Of a stretch of 64,000 nt of DNA, positions 50,943 through 60,112 are shown in pieces. The position numbers and the translations under genes were made by a program. The notes under the pieces are model-generated. The model did not search any database. It worked only from the letters and a program-made list of their open reading frames with translations, and was not told the DNA's origin. The DNA is from Clostridia bacterium. GTDB lineage: Bacteria > Bacillota > Clostridia > Lachnospirales > Lachnospiraceae. The stretch spans positions 29,058 to 93,057 of the forward strand of contig CAJTIM010000019.1 of the NCBI GenBank assembly GCA_910576325.1, written 5' to 3'. Within the stretch, counting starts at the first letter, position 1, and each line of letters starts with the position of its first letter.

Positions 50943-51839
50943 TCATGCAATTGCTCTGCAAGGTTTTGATTTGCCACCGCACTCCGGCGTTGCTCCCTGC
51001 TTTTGGACACAGGCGATAATTTCCCCCTTTGACGCCGTGTCATCACGGATAATCCTGCCCACGGACGGTACAAAGATTCTCCCGGAAAGCGGATTCTTAA
51101 TACTGTCAACCGGCGTTGTGATGCACGCCTCCACCTCAGATTTTTCAAAGCACAGATCCGTGCCGTACATCTCGCAGTTTATGAGCTTTAAATTTTTGCA
51201 GTAGCAGAAAGGCTGTGTCCCGATAATCTTACAATTTTCTAATGTAAGCCCATCCGAATACCATGCAAGATATTCACCTTTGATCGTACTGTCGCGGACG
51301 GTTATATTTTCACCATGCCAGAATGCATCCTTGGTGTCAAAGGTACAATTTTCAAAAACCGCATTTTTGATATACTGAAAGGAATACTTCCCCTGGAAAG
51401 TTACCTCTCTGAACGTCAGATTTTCGGATCGCATCATAAAATATTCGCTGACCGCCCTGGTATCCTCCATGCGTATGCCCCGCACAGACCAGCCAAATTC
51501 GGGTGAAATAATATCGCAGCCCCGTATAACCGCATTGCTGCACTCCCGAAGCGCCTTAATACCATGCATCTTTGTATCCGCAATCTCTATGTCATCGGAA
51601 TACCAGAGGGAAGCACGGCAAAGCTCTGTCATTTCGGAACCGGAAATTTTAAGCCCGTGAGCATGCCAGAAGGGATAGCGCAGATTAAAGAAGCAATGTT
51701 CCGCCGCAACATCGGAGCTTTCTTTAAAGGCGCTTTCCCCGTCTGCCGGTCCGTCAAAGGCGCAGTCCTTTACATATACATCTTTGCTCCCATATAACGC
51801 TCTTTCCATGTCAAATATCTGATTTTCAATGATTCTCAT
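50943..51839 (-). CDS. DUF3737-like right-handed beta-helix protein
   Basis: 298 residues made of repeating short beta strands (YVKDCAFDG, AEHCFFNL, VIRGCDIIS, TFREVTFQGKY, VFENCTFDTKD, TVRDSTIKGEY, TLENCKIIG), typical of pectate-lyase-like parallel beta-helix folds and of DUF3737. No signal peptide, so cytosolic. No catalytic residues are recognised. Its Shine-Dalgarno (AGGAGG) is directly after the last hairpin of a family B leader repeat. Confidence 0.82.
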   Translation of the reverse strand: MRIIENQIFDMERALYGSKDVYVKDCAFDGPADGESAFKESSDVAAEHCFFNLRYPFWHAHGLKISGSEMTELCRASLWYSDDIEIADTKMHGIKALRECSNAVIRGCDIISPEFGWSVRGIRMEDTRAVSEYFMMRSENLTFREVTFQGKYSFQYIKNAVFENCTFDTKDAFWHGENITVRDSTIKGEYLAWYSDGLTLENCKIIGTQPFCYCKNLKLINCEMYGTDLCFEKSEVEACITTPVDSIKNPLSGRIFVPSVGRIIRDDTASKGEIIACVQKQGATPECGGKSKPCRAIA

Positions 51840-51856
51840 TACTGATTACCTCCTAT

Positions 51857-52025
51857 AAAAGTCGCTGCGCGACAGCACTAAAAGGTAAAGCTGCTTCGAC
51901 ACACCGGTAATGAGAGGAACTTTCATTCGAAAGGGCACTCATGAAAGTTCCTCTCGTGCGCCTTTGCGACTTTACCTGCCAACAGAAATTATTTTTCAAA
52001 CTCACTTGACATTTCTTGGCCGGAC
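51857..52025. repeat. Structured repeat family B, copy 2 (leader of the DUF3737-like gene)
   Basis: Shares TCGCTGCGCGACnGCACTAA, AGAGGAACTTnCATTCGAAA, GGGCACTCATGAAAGTTCCT and CACTTGACATTTCTT with 28766-28935. Here the last minus-strand hairpin GTCGCGCAGCGAC is followed by TTTT, like an intrinsic terminator, four bases before AGGAGG. The main stem's far arm has changed (GCAGCTTTACC), weakening the alternative fold. Confidence 0.8.
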
Positions 52026-52035
52026 TTTTCATATC

Positions 52036-52290
52036 TCATTGTGTCTGTTTCTTTCTGTTCCGAATCCGGTAAACCAGATAGTCCAGGCAGACAATCTTCC
52101 TCTCTTCCTCATGTACCCTGCCAAGAATTGTCTCTCTGTGCTCCTCCAGCAAGCTTAGCTGATCTTTCCAGTCACCTTGGTCAAAATACCTCATAAAACA
52201 CTGAATCATATCCGGCTTGCACCCCGCATCTCTTAAATTGCGGACTACAGCCTCTTTTGAATCATACCCGATTCTCTGTTCCGGTCTCAT
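52036..52290 (-). CDS. Small conserved hypothetical protein
   Basis: 84 residues, alpha-helical: DSKEAVVRNLRDAGCKPDMI, FDQGDWKDQLSLLEEHR, then EERKIVCLDYLVYRIRNRK. No membrane segment. Similar short helical proteins recur in Lachnospiraceae. Divergent from the LysR gene, so possibly its target. Confidence 0.7.
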   Translation of the reverse strand: MRPEQRIGYDSKEAVVRNLRDAGCKPDMIQCFMRYFDQGDWKDQLSLLEEHRETILGRVHEEERKIVCLDYLVYRIRNRKKQTQ

Positions 52291-52416
52291 TTGCCCTCAT
52301 CCCTTTCACTGCACGGATTCAGTTACCGGCCGCAAACGGAGCAGTAACCTTATTCACTCTCCATGATAACAGCGATTTTCTCCCCCTGTCCCTGAACCGT
52401 TCTGTCAAATCTGCTG

Positions 52417-52445
52417 TTGACTTCATTATATTCTCCTCATAATAT
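52417..52445 (+). promoter_or_regulatory. Promoter of the LysR gene
   Basis: TTGACT (52417-52422), 17-base spacer, TAATAT (52440-52445). Confidence 0.65.
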
Positions 52446-52476
52446 AATAGCAAATATTTATATTTAATACTTTTCC

Positions 52477-52491
52477 ATAGTTGAAACCTAT
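52477..52491. promoter_or_regulatory. LysR-type dyad
   Basis: ATAGTTGAAACCTAT is a T-N11-A type inverted repeat between the LysR gene and its divergent neighbour, positioned for autoregulation. Confidence 0.5.
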
Positions 52492-52564
52492 ACATTTTTG
52501 TGCTAATCTGGGATCTGTAAAAGAAAGGTAAAAGAAAAGCAAAAACCGCAAAAGGAGAACACTC

Positions 52565-53476
52565 ATGGAATTACGCGTACTTCAATATTTTCTTGCAATA
52601 GCAAGGGAACAAAGCATTGTTCGTGCGGCAGAATCTCTCCATCTGTCTCAGCCGACTCTTTCCATACAGATAAAAGCGATGGAGGAAGAACTGGGCAAGA
52701 AGCTCTTGATTCGCGGATCCAAAGGCTCCAGAAAGGTCACCTTGACAGAGGAAGGCATGATCCTCCGAAAGCGGGCGGAGGAAATCTTAAACCTCGTCCA
52801 CAAAACAGAACGTGAAATTTTACTGTCAGACGAAGTTGTTATGGGGGATGTTTATATTGGGGCCGGCGAAACTGACGCGGTTCGTCTGATTGCAAGAACT
52901 GCAAGGAAGCTCTACCGGACATATCCCGGAATCCATTACCACATCGCAAGCGGAAATGCGGCATTTGTAATGGAACAGCTGGAAAAAGGGCTGATTGATT
53001 TCGGTCTTGTATTCGGAGACGTGGATCAGACAAAATATAACTCCATGAAGCTCCCCCTTACCGAAGTCTGGGGCGTTCTGATGCGCAAAGACTCGCCTCT
53101 TGCCGGAAAAGCAGCCATTTCCCCGGAAGATTTATGGGACAAGCCCCTCATTCTGTCAAGACAGGAAAATTCATCCGACGGACTGGCGTCCTGGATAGGC
53201 CGTGAGACATCGGAACTGGAGATTGTCGCAACTTATAATTTGCTTTTTAATGCTTCCCTAATGGTTGAAGAAGGCTTGGGATATGCCATCGGCTTTGACA
53301 AAATCATTCATACCTCCGGCAGCAGTAAGCTAAGTTTCCGTCCCCTCTCTCCTCGCAGAGAAGCCGGAATGAGCATTATATGGAAAAAATATCAGGTATT
53401 TTCCAAAGCATCCGATAAGTTTATGAAGCAGTTAAAAGAGATACAGACACAGGATATGGAAATAGCTGCCCATTGA
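52565..53476 (+). CDS. LysR-family transcriptional regulator
   Basis: 303 residues. Winged HTH: LRVLQYFLAIAREQSIVRAA then ESLHLSQPTLSIQIKAMEEE (residues about 3-45); substrate-binding domain from about 90 (GDVYIGAGETDAVRLIA). AAAGGAG precedes ATG. Ends at a bidirectional terminator. Target unknown; nearest divergent gene is the 84-residue protein. Confidence 0.92.
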   Translation: MELRVLQYFLAIAREQSIVRAAESLHLSQPTLSIQIKAMEEELGKKLLIRGSKGSRKVTLTEEGMILRKRAEEILNLVHKTEREILLSDEVVMGDVYIGAGETDAVRLIARTARKLYRTYPGIHYHIASGNAAFVMEQLEKGLIDFGLVFGDVDQTKYNSMKLPLTEVWGVLMRKDSPLAGKAAISPEDLWDKPLILSRQENSSDGLASWIGRETSELEIVATYNLLFNASLMVEEGLGYAIGFDKIIHTSGSSKLSFRPLSPRREAGMSIIWKKYQVFSKASDKFMKQLKEIQTQDMEIAAH

Positions 53477-53495
53477 TTCTGCGGCAGCCTTATAA

Positions 53496-53531
53496 AATGG
53501 GAGAAGGCTGTCCACACGGCCTTCTCCCATT
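53496..53531. terminator. Bidirectional terminator
   Basis: AATGGGAGAAGGC / GCCTTCTCCCATT stem with T-rich 3' side (TCCTTTTT), between the convergent LysR and membrane protein genes. Confidence 0.85.
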
Positions 53532-53536
53532 CCTTT

Positions 53537-54634
53537 TTAGTATTCGTTTTCCCTTGCTGCGGGATTGTATTTTAATTCCAAAAATCCATTGAAATCTTTG
53601 TTATACATCTTTTCCAGTTCCCCGCTGTATCCAATCACCATATGAGGCTGTTCCTCCCCATAGATTCTTAAAGCTTCCTGGGTATTCCCTTCCGACAGGT
53701 TAATGCCGAACCGGTCTTTTTCTTTGGTAAAAAGACGCATCTCGCTTACACTGTTCCGTCCGGTACGTCTGAAATAATATCCCCAAACCAAATCCTTATT
53801 GGCCAGAATCTTAGCCTTGTTGCCCTGCATATAGATCGTCCACCTTTTTCCGACCCATACCTCTGACCCAATGAGCCGGGCCTGGTGAAAGTCCTCCTCA
53901 ATGGCTGCCATAGAAACAGAGCTGTCCCTCTGGAGATACTGTTGAATCGGCTTGGAATAGGAATCGCTGAAAAGGCCGGCAACACTTAAAGCCGCAAATA
54001 CGGCAAGACCCACAGCGCCCGCCATCATAACCCAGAATAACAGGGCGTTCACACCGCCGATATTTTTCGTATCCAGTTCATAAAAGTAAAACAGGTCGAG
54101 ATCTGTCTCCGTAATTTCCATTTCTGCCAGAGATTCCCTGAAATACCTCTCCGTCTGGGAATCCATCTTATTCCAGACGCCGGTAACCGTAACCGGCTCG
54201 GGAGGAGCGGTGTTTCCTGTCTCGTCAAACAGAAATTCAAAAGCCTCGTCCATCTTGACATTCATTTCCGACTGTCTGTCTTTCTTCAGGAAAACACTGT
54301 AAAAATACCAGACAGACGAATTATTTTCATAATCATCCACCCACTGGAACGCGATATAGCTGTATCCGTCCGTGGAGGTCGTGCTGCCGCCGTATTTCTT
54401 TTTCGTAGTGGTGGTATGCTCTATGTAATCGTACAGGAAAAAGTCTGCGTCGATGGTTACATACTTTCCCTCATAAGTTGCCGGATCTGCGGTAATGTCC
54501 ATATGGGTCGGTCCCGTAATGACGTCAAAGATGGCAAATTTCGTAATCGCCAACAGTACCACAATACCGATGATGGATAAAACAATCCGCCAAATATTTG
54601 ATTTTTTTGCCTTTTTTCTCAATGTCTCTAACAT
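53537..54634 (-). CDS. Membrane protein of unknown function (DUF6709-like)
   Basis: 365 residues. Basic N-terminus (LRKKAKKSNIWR), a transmembrane helix at about 16-38, an extracytoplasmic domain of about 165 residues starting MDITADPATYEGKYVTIDAD, a second helix at about 203-228, and a cytosolic C-terminal domain. DUF6709 assignment is tentative. Stands alone. Confidence 0.78.
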   Translation of the reverse strand: MLETLRKKAKKSNIWRIVLSIIGIVVLLAITKFAIFDVITGPTHMDITADPATYEGKYVTIDADFFLYDYIEHTTTTKKKYGGSTTSTDGYSYIAFQWVDDYENNSSVWYFYSVFLKKDRQSEMNVKMDEAFEFLFDETGNTAPPEPVTVTGVWNKMDSQTERYFRESLAEMEITETDLDLFYFYELDTKNIGGVNALLFWVMMAGAVGLAVFAALSVAGLFSDSYSKPIQQYLQRDSSVSMAAIEEDFHQARLIGSEVWVGKRWTIYMQGNKAKILANKDLVWGYYFRRTGRNSVSEMRLFTKEKDRFGINLSEGNTQEALRIYGEEQPHMVIGYSGELEKMYNKDFNGFLELKYNPAARENEY

Positions 54635-54723
54635 ATTGTTCCCCCCTGAACCCGGAATACTCCGTGCGGTTTTATCAAGGCTTCCCTTATCCTATGAAGC
54701 CAAAGGTATTACCGGAATATGTG

Positions 54724-54755
54724 AGTGACTGCCGCATTTCTCTGCGGCAGCCACT
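54724..54755. terminator. Stem-loop between the membrane protein gene and metF
   Basis: AGTGACTGCCGCA / TGCGGCAGCCACT 12-bp stem, T-rich on the plus side. Probably the 3' end structure of the metF transcript. Confidence 0.5.
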
Positions 54756-54878
54756 TCTTTACATTTCACTTCGCACTTATCATGTTTGATAAATGCCCAA
54801 ACTAATTACGCCGAATATTTTCAGGCAGGTAAGCGTCCGGTTATTTCCGAAACGCGATACCCGATGAATGATCCCCGA

Positions 54879-55757
54879 TTAGATCCCTGCCTGCCTAAGA
54901 AGCTCCGGCACCTTGGACTCCCATCCCATTGCCATAATATGTACGCCCTGGCAGTAAGGCCGGCATTCCTTAATCACACGGGCCGCAATCTCCACGCCGG
55001 TGATGCCTGCCTTCGTCTTTTCCTTATCCGCCTTCAATTCCTCAATCATTTCCTCGGGAACATGGATGCCTGCAACATTTGCATTCATATATCTGCACAT
55101 TCCCACAGATTTCGGAATCACGATTCCAAGCTGTACCGGCTTGCCGAACTGCTTTGCCTTCTCCATAAACCGGATGAACTTCTCCGGCTCATAAACCGCC
55201 TGGGTCTGGAAATATTCCGCTCCTGCGGCGACCTTGCGCTCCATCTTCGCAAGCTGAACATCCACAGAATCGCTGCAGGGAGATACAACCGCTCCCTTGG
55301 CAAACTTCGGCGGCTCTCCAACCAACTCATTTCCGCCCAAGTCAACCCCAGACTCCAACTGCTTTACCGCGTGGATCAGGGACACGGAATCCAGATCAAA
55401 CACCGGCTTCGCCTGGGGATGATCGCCGAGCTTCGTATGATCTCCCGTCAGCAGCAGTAGATTTTCGATTCCGAACAGCGCGGCGCTTAAAAGATCGGAC
55501 TCCAGTGCAATCCGGTTCCTGTCACGGCAGGTCATCTGGAAAATAGGAGTCAGTCCTTCATCCTTCAAAGCCTTACAGGTTGCCAGAGAACCAAGGCGCA
55601 TCACGGAGGACTGATTGTCCGTTACATTTACTGCCGTAATGCCGCTTAAGTAGGTTTTCGCCTCCTCCAGCATATGTTCAATATGAAATCCTTTCGGCGG
55701 TCCTACTTCCGCCGTAACTACAAATTCACCGCGTTCAAACGCTTCCGTAATTTTCAT
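54879..55757 (-). CDS. metF: Methylenetetrahydrofolate reductase catalytic subunit MetF
   Basis: FMN-containing reductase of methylene-THF to methyl-THF. 292 residues; conserved FVVTAEVGPPKG start, TCRDRNRIALESDLL (the pterin Asp and Glu region), LLTGDHTK and EYFQTQAVYEPEKF. In this lineage MetF works with MetV and RnfC2, not as a stand-alone NADH enzyme. Last gene of a three-gene operon, 75 bases after metV. Confidence 0.95.
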   Translation of the reverse strand: MKITEAFERGEFVVTAEVGPPKGFHIEHMLEEAKTYLSGITAVNVTDNQSSVMRLGSLATCKALKDEGLTPIFQMTCRDRNRIALESDLLSAALFGIENLLLLTGDHTKLGDHPQAKPVFDLDSVSLIHAVKQLESGVDLGGNELVGEPPKFAKGAVVSPCSDSVDVQLAKMERKVAAGAEYFQTQAVYEPEKFIRFMEKAKQFGKPVQLGIVIPKSVGMCRYMNANVAGIHVPEEMIEELKADKEKTKAGITGVEIAARVIKECRPYCQGVHIMAMGWESKVPELLRQAGI

Positions 55758-55832
55758 GATTTCCTCCTCCTTGACATACTTGCTGTGTCATCTAAGTAAA
55801 TTTGGAAGTTTACTTCCAAACTTTCACTCTCC

Positions 55833-56456
55833 TTATTCTGCTGTTTCCTGATCCGTTGCGAAATTGCGAACCTGTGCGGGGCATTTTAACAGATCAAGAC
55901 GTCCAATCTGTGCAAGCCGCCGGTAGATGCGCTCCCAGCCGCATTCCATCTCGCTGTCTACCTCGCATTTTCCGTTCTTGGAACCGCCGCACTGTCCGTT
56001 GACCAGGCTCTTGGAGCAAGCGGTAATAGGGCAGATTCCGCCGGTGATATTCAGGTAACATTCCCCGCACTGATCACAATCGTATTCTAAGGGCGTCGCT
56101 CCCTGAAAGCCCGGCTGCGGATAAGTATCGCATGCCGCATAGACCGGCTTATCCTCCAGATATTCGGAAATGGTCTGCACGCCGACGCCGCAGGAAAATA
56201 CAAGCACCGCATCGGCAGCTTCTATCTTGGCCGTATTTTTTTCAAGACGCAGCTTCATATTTTCCGGATTGCAGATGTAGTCCGTTGTAATGCTTCCGGT
56301 TACACGGCCGGCGGACTCCATTTTTTTCTGAAGCGCCTCCGCCTCTTTCAACGGGAAATAAACCTCTCTGCATCCATGACAGTTGATGATAAAAACCTTT
56401 TTGCCATCTGCCAGTGACAGAATTGCTTCCTTCTCTTTTAACTCAGTAATCAACAT
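55833..56456 (-). CDS. metV: Methylenetetrahydrofolate reductase partner MetV
   Basis: 207 residues. Fe-S/zinc-type Cys motif INCHGCREV near the N-terminus, and a Cys-rich C-terminal half: CDQCGECYLNITGGICPITA, CSKSLVNGQCGGSKNGKCEV. This is the MetV/MTHFR C-terminal domain, which carries electrons to MetF. Homologous to residues 1-200 of the upstream rnfC2 product. One base separates it from rnfC2. Confidence 0.92.
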   Translation of the reverse strand: MLITELKEKEAILSLADGKKVFIINCHGCREVYFPLKEAEALQKKMESAGRVTGSITTDYICNPENMKLRLEKNTAKIEAADAVLVFSCGVGVQTISEYLEDKPVYAACDTYPQPGFQGATPLEYDCDQCGECYLNITGGICPITACSKSLVNGQCGGSKNGKCEVDSEMECGWERIYRRLAQIGRLDLLKCPAQVRNFATDQETAE

Positions 56457-56457
56457 A

Positions 56458-58419
56458 TCACTTCATCCCCCTTACTGCATTTTTGCCCGCTTTTATCTTG
56501 GCGACAAGCGGAATCTTGGAGGAACAGATGTACTCGCAGCACCTGCATTCCAGACAATCCATTACATTCTTGTCCTTCATGCCCTGCCAGTTCTCATCAT
56601 CCGCATATTTTGCGAAATACAGCGGAGACAGCTCCATCGGACAGACATCCACGCAGCGTCCGCATTTGATACAGGGCTGCTCGGCCGTATGGTCGGTATC
56701 CACGGCAATGATTCCGTTGGAACCCTTCATAATCGGTACATTTGTGTCGGTCAGAACAAATCCCATCATGGGGCCGCCTGCCTTAACGGTAACGTCCTCT
56801 CCCGTGATGCCGCCGCAGTAATCAATCAGTTCTTTTGTATTCGTTCCAATCTTTACAATATAGTTGCCCGGATTCTGAATATGCTCGCCGGTAACGCTCA
56901 CCACGCGCTCCACCAGAGGCATACCCGTTTGGATTGCATCGGAGATTGCCTTTGTGGTGCTGATATTGCTTACCACGCAGCCCACATCTGCCGGCAGTCC
57001 GCCGCTTGGAACCTGACGCTTCATCACACGCTTGATGAGCATCTTCTCAGCGCCCTGGGGGTATTTTGTCCTGGCCGTAACCACCTCAAGCTCCGGGATA
57101 TCCGCCGTCTTGGACTCCAGCAATTCGATGGCGTCGGGCTTATTGTCCTCGATAACGATGACGCCTTTTTGCGCGCCTACGGTTTTGACTATGGCCTTAA
57201 GGCCGAAAATTACGTCGTCCGCAAATTCTAACAGCACTCTGTGGTCCGCAGTCAGATACGGCTCGCACTCGCAGCCGTTGAGCAGAACGGTGTCGATGGG
57301 CTTCGGCGGCTTTAATTTTACGGATGTGGGGAAGCCTGCGCCTCCCATACCTACGATTCCTGCCTCCCTGACAATCTCTACGATCTCGTCTGGCGTCAGG
57401 CTGTCCAGGTCCTTATGGGGCTTTACGGACTCATGGAGCGTATTCTTTTTGTCGGAGCGGATCACCACGGAGAGACATTCGCCTCTTGTGGCATGCTTAT
57501 GTACCTCGATGGCCGTTACGGTTCCGCTGACGCTGGAATGAACGGGACTGCTGATAAATCCGGCCGATTCTCCGATCTTCTGTCCCACCTTAACGGTATC
57601 GCCTACCTCCACGATTGGGTTGGCCGGTGCGCCCGCATGCATGGACAGGGGAATCACCACAACCTCCGGCTCGGGGAATCTCTTAAGTGCAAGATGCTCG
57701 GTAAATTCCTTGTGCTCCAGGGGATGTACGCCGCCGTAATAGCCGGCCAGCCGGTTCTCCCGGATGGATGTTACGTAATCCTGAATGGTTTTATGATTGA
57801 TCTTGGAGAAGTCCCGCATCTGTATGGGCTGTGCCAAAAACTCGGCGAGACGTCCCTGTTTTTCCAAACGCTCGTATATCTTTTCCCATGCGCAGTCTTT
57901 GTTCTCGTCTACTTCGCATTTTCCGTTCTTGGCGCCTCCGCACTGTCCGTTCAGCAGGCTCTTGGAGCAGTCTACTACGGGGCAGATACCGCCGGTGACA
58001 TTGAGATAACACTGGGCGCATGCGCCGCAGGCTTTCTTTGTCAGGGCCATGCCGTGATGTCCTCTGTAGTTAAGGGAGTTGGCTGCCGCGTACACGGGCT
58101 TATCCGCCAGACCCGCGACTGTCTGAACGCCCAGGCCGCAGGAAATCACGATTACATTCTCGGTTTCCTCCGAAATCATACCCTTAAGCTTTTTCTCTGT
58201 CTGTACCTTGTTGCACAAAAAGTCAACCTTCACGCTGCCTGTGACCGTTTTTCCCTGCTCGAGAGCCAGCTTTTCAAATGCTTCGCAATCCGGCTCGTCA
58301 ACGGTCTCAAATTCCTTGAAGCACTTGTTACATGCGATAAGGAACAGCCTGTCCTTTCCGTCCAGCAACGATGACAGCTCATCCTTGCTCTTCAACTTAT
58401 ACTTCGTATAGTTTTCCAA
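56458..58419 (-). CDS. rnfC2: RnfC2: NAD(H)-linked RnfC-like protein with N-terminal MetV-like domain
   Basis: 653 residues. Residues 1-200 repeat the MetV fold (CNKCFKEF, CGACAQCYLNVTGGICPVVD, NGQCGGAKNGKCEVDENKD). Residues about 240-650 are RnfC-like: GGVHPLEHKEFT (N-terminal), the flavin/NAD-type IVGMGGAGFPTSVKL (about 351-365), LLNGCECEPYLTADHRVL, and two C-terminal [4Fe-4S] motifs (CIKCGRCVDVCP, CLECRCCEYIC). The start is TTG at 58419 after GGAAGGTG. In Acetobacterium the RnfC2-MetF-MetV complex is the NADH-dependent methylene-THF reductase, so the operon order here predicts the same. Confidence 0.93.
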   Translation of the reverse strand: MENYTKYKLKSKDELSSLLDGKDRLFLIACNKCFKEFETVDEPDCEAFEKLALEQGKTVTGSVKVDFLCNKVQTEKKLKGMISEETENVIVISCGLGVQTVAGLADKPVYAAANSLNYRGHHGMALTKKACGACAQCYLNVTGGICPVVDCSKSLLNGQCGGAKNGKCEVDENKDCAWEKIYERLEKQGRLAEFLAQPIQMRDFSKINHKTIQDYVTSIRENRLAGYYGGVHPLEHKEFTEHLALKRFPEPEVVVIPLSMHAGAPANPIVEVGDTVKVGQKIGESAGFISSPVHSSVSGTVTAIEVHKHATRGECLSVVIRSDKKNTLHESVKPHKDLDSLTPDEIVEIVREAGIVGMGGAGFPTSVKLKPPKPIDTVLLNGCECEPYLTADHRVLLEFADDVIFGLKAIVKTVGAQKGVIVIEDNKPDAIELLESKTADIPELEVVTARTKYPQGAEKMLIKRVMKRQVPSGGLPADVGCVVSNISTTKAISDAIQTGMPLVERVVSVTGEHIQNPGNYIVKIGTNTKELIDYCGGITGEDVTVKAGGPMMGFVLTDTNVPIMKGSNGIIAVDTDHTAEQPCIKCGRCVDVCPMELSPLYFAKYADDENWQGMKDKNVMDCLECRCCEYICSSKIPLVAKIKAGKNAVRGMK

Positions 58420-58741
58420 TTGATCACCTTCCTGTCAAATTGATTCACAAATCTTTTATCAATATATCATATATCGTCTGTTCTTTCCAGTCTAAAAATA
58501 TTCTATTTTATATCTTTTTGCCGCCTTTTTTCCGTTTCCTGGTAAGAGTTCGGACGGGACCCGGCAAAATCCGCTGTCAGTCATTTGTGTTTTAACGGCA
58601 GACTTCTTCTCCTTGACTTTTTTGCAAAACTTCGATAGCATAAGCCATAATAGAAAAAACCGGCCCTTGACCTGTAACCTTGGGAACCGCTTTGCTGTTT
58701 TCATGCGGTTCTTTCAGACTTTTCTTTTGGAGGCATTTCCC
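58420..58741. other. Divergent intergenic region, no gene
   Basis: Between rnfC2 (minus) and aroE (plus). Open frames across it lack Shine-Dalgarno signals. Presumably holds both promoters, which I cannot place. Confidence 0.35.
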
Positions 58742-59611
58742 ATGAAAAATATGATTTCCGGAACAACGAAACTCACCGCATTGCTTGGAAGTCCGGTGGA
58801 GCACAGCATTTCCCCGGCCATGCACAACGAAGCCTTCCGGCTTCTGGGGCTTGACTATGCTTATCTGGCCTTTGACGTCACGGAGGATACCTTTTCGAAG
58901 GCTGTGGACGGTCTGATTGCCCTCGGCGCCGCCGGGTGGAACTGTACGATGCCCTTAAAGCGGCTGATGCACCAGCGGGCGGACGTCCTTTCGGATACGG
59001 CTCTTCTCACCGGCTCTGTCAATACGGTGGTAAACCGGGACGGTGTTCTCTATGGAGACAATACGGACGGATATGGCTTTATGCAGTCTATGAAGGACGC
59101 CGGGCTCCGCGCCGCCGGAAAGCGGCTCACCGTTCTCGGCTCCGGAGGGGCGGCCGCCTCTATCATTGCTCAGGCTGCTCTGGACGGCGTGTATTCCATT
59201 GATATTTTTTCCCGGCAAAAAAGCGCTTCTACCCGGCTGATTGAGCAGGAGGCCGAGCTTATCCGCAGTAAGACGGCGTGCCTTTTGAATCTGTATGATT
59301 TGGAAGATCAGGTGCGGCTTTCCAAAAGCCTGGAGCAGAGCTACTGCTTAATCAATGCTTCTTCCGTGGGGATGGCGCCTGCAACGAATGCCTGCCTGAT
59401 TCCTGACGCTTCGATGCTTCGGCGGGATCTGGCTGTCGGGGATGTGATTTACAATCCAAGGGAGACGGCCCTTTTGCATATGGCGAAGGAGCAAGGCTGT
59501 ATGGTGTTCAACGGGCTTTATATGCTGCTTCACCAAGGGGCTATGGCCTTCCGGCTTTGGACCGGGCAGGATATGCCGGTTGAGGAGATTCGGGAGAAAT
59601 TTTTTCAATAA
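58742..59611 (+). CDS. aroE: Shikimate dehydrogenase AroE family
   Basis: 289 residues from ATG 58742 (GGAGG eight bases upstream); the frame back to 58613 has no such signal. N-terminal LLGSPVEHSISPAMHNEAF and NCTMPLKRLMHQ (where the catalytic Lys follows NxTxPxK) give the shikimate site; LGSGGAAASIIAQAALDG is the NAD(P) loop. NCTMPLK in place of NVTIPYK and the DR-type residues suggest quinate/shikimate dehydrogenase paralogues, so the substrate may differ. Stands alone. Confidence 0.88.
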   Translation: MKNMISGTTKLTALLGSPVEHSISPAMHNEAFRLLGLDYAYLAFDVTEDTFSKAVDGLIALGAAGWNCTMPLKRLMHQRADVLSDTALLTGSVNTVVNRDGVLYGDNTDGYGFMQSMKDAGLRAAGKRLTVLGSGGAAASIIAQAALDGVYSIDIFSRQKSASTRLIEQEAELIRSKTACLLNLYDLEDQVRLSKSLEQSYCLINASSVGMAPATNACLIPDASMLRRDLAVGDVIYNPRETALLHMAKEQGCMVFNGLYMLLHQGAMAFRLWTGQDMPVEEIREKFFQ

Positions 59612-59706
59612 TGGCCGGAGCTGTAATTTGAGTTTTGGTTGTTACTGAGTACGTAGTGAATAGCAACCTTTGATTTGTAAATTTTTGTAAGGTTTATTTT
59701 TTGTGA

Positions 59707-59735
59707 TTGACAGCGGGGAAACACATTGCTATAAT
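59707..59735 (+). promoter_or_regulatory. Consensus promoter for the FMN riboswitch-ribU unit
   Basis: TTGACA (59707-59712), 17-base spacer, TATAAT (59730-59735): both boxes match consensus exactly. Confidence 0.88.
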
Positions 59736-59757
59736 ATGTTTGACATTTGAATACGGA

Positions 59758-59943
59758 AAGTCTTCAGGGCAGGGTGAGATTCCCGATCGGCGGTATAGTC
59801 CGCGAGCGTGTATGCGCAGGAACTGACAGAAGCTTATGCAAGGGCAGAGATGTTTTTGGATTTGTCTTAGGATTTGTTTTTGGTTCAGTTCAGGATTTGG
59901 TGAGATTCCAAAACCGACAGTATAGTCTGGATGGAAGAAGATG
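59758..59943 (+). ncRNA. FMN riboswitch (RFN element) with enlarged variable arm
   Basis: Conserved blocks in order: TCTTCAGGGCAGGGTGAGAT, CCCGATCGGCGGTAT, GTCCGCGAGC, GGTGAGATTCC, CCGACAGTATAGTCTGGATG, GAAGAAGATG; first and last pair as P1. The arm between GCGAGC and the GGTGAGATTCC block is about 86 bases, against a usual 10-30. Controls ribU by the terminator at 60006-60042. Confidence 0.93.
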
Positions 59944-60005
59944 TGTACAAGGTCAGAATTGTTTTGGCGGAGTTTTTGTTGTATTGCTTTTTATTCTGAT
60001 GAGAA

Positions 60006-60042
60006 TGACACCTGGAAGACGAACGTTTTTTAGGTGTCTTTT
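60006..60042 (+). terminator. Riboswitch terminator
   Basis: GACACCT / AGGTGTC stem with TTTTG tail, between the FMN aptamer and ribU. A second small inverted repeat (TTATGATTC / GAATCATAA, 60044-60081) follows. Confidence 0.75.
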
Positions 60043-60112
60043 GTTATGATTCGGCCTAAGCCCAGGCGGATGAATCATAAGAGCTGTAAAATCAGAACGG
60101 AGGTATATAACA

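Noticed and set aside
52417..52445. LysR promoter as a promoter for the 84-residue gene
   Set aside because: The boxes read on the plus strand, toward LysR only.
58613..58741. N-terminal extension of AroE
   Set aside because: Start at 58742 has GGAGG and matches family length; the extension has neither.
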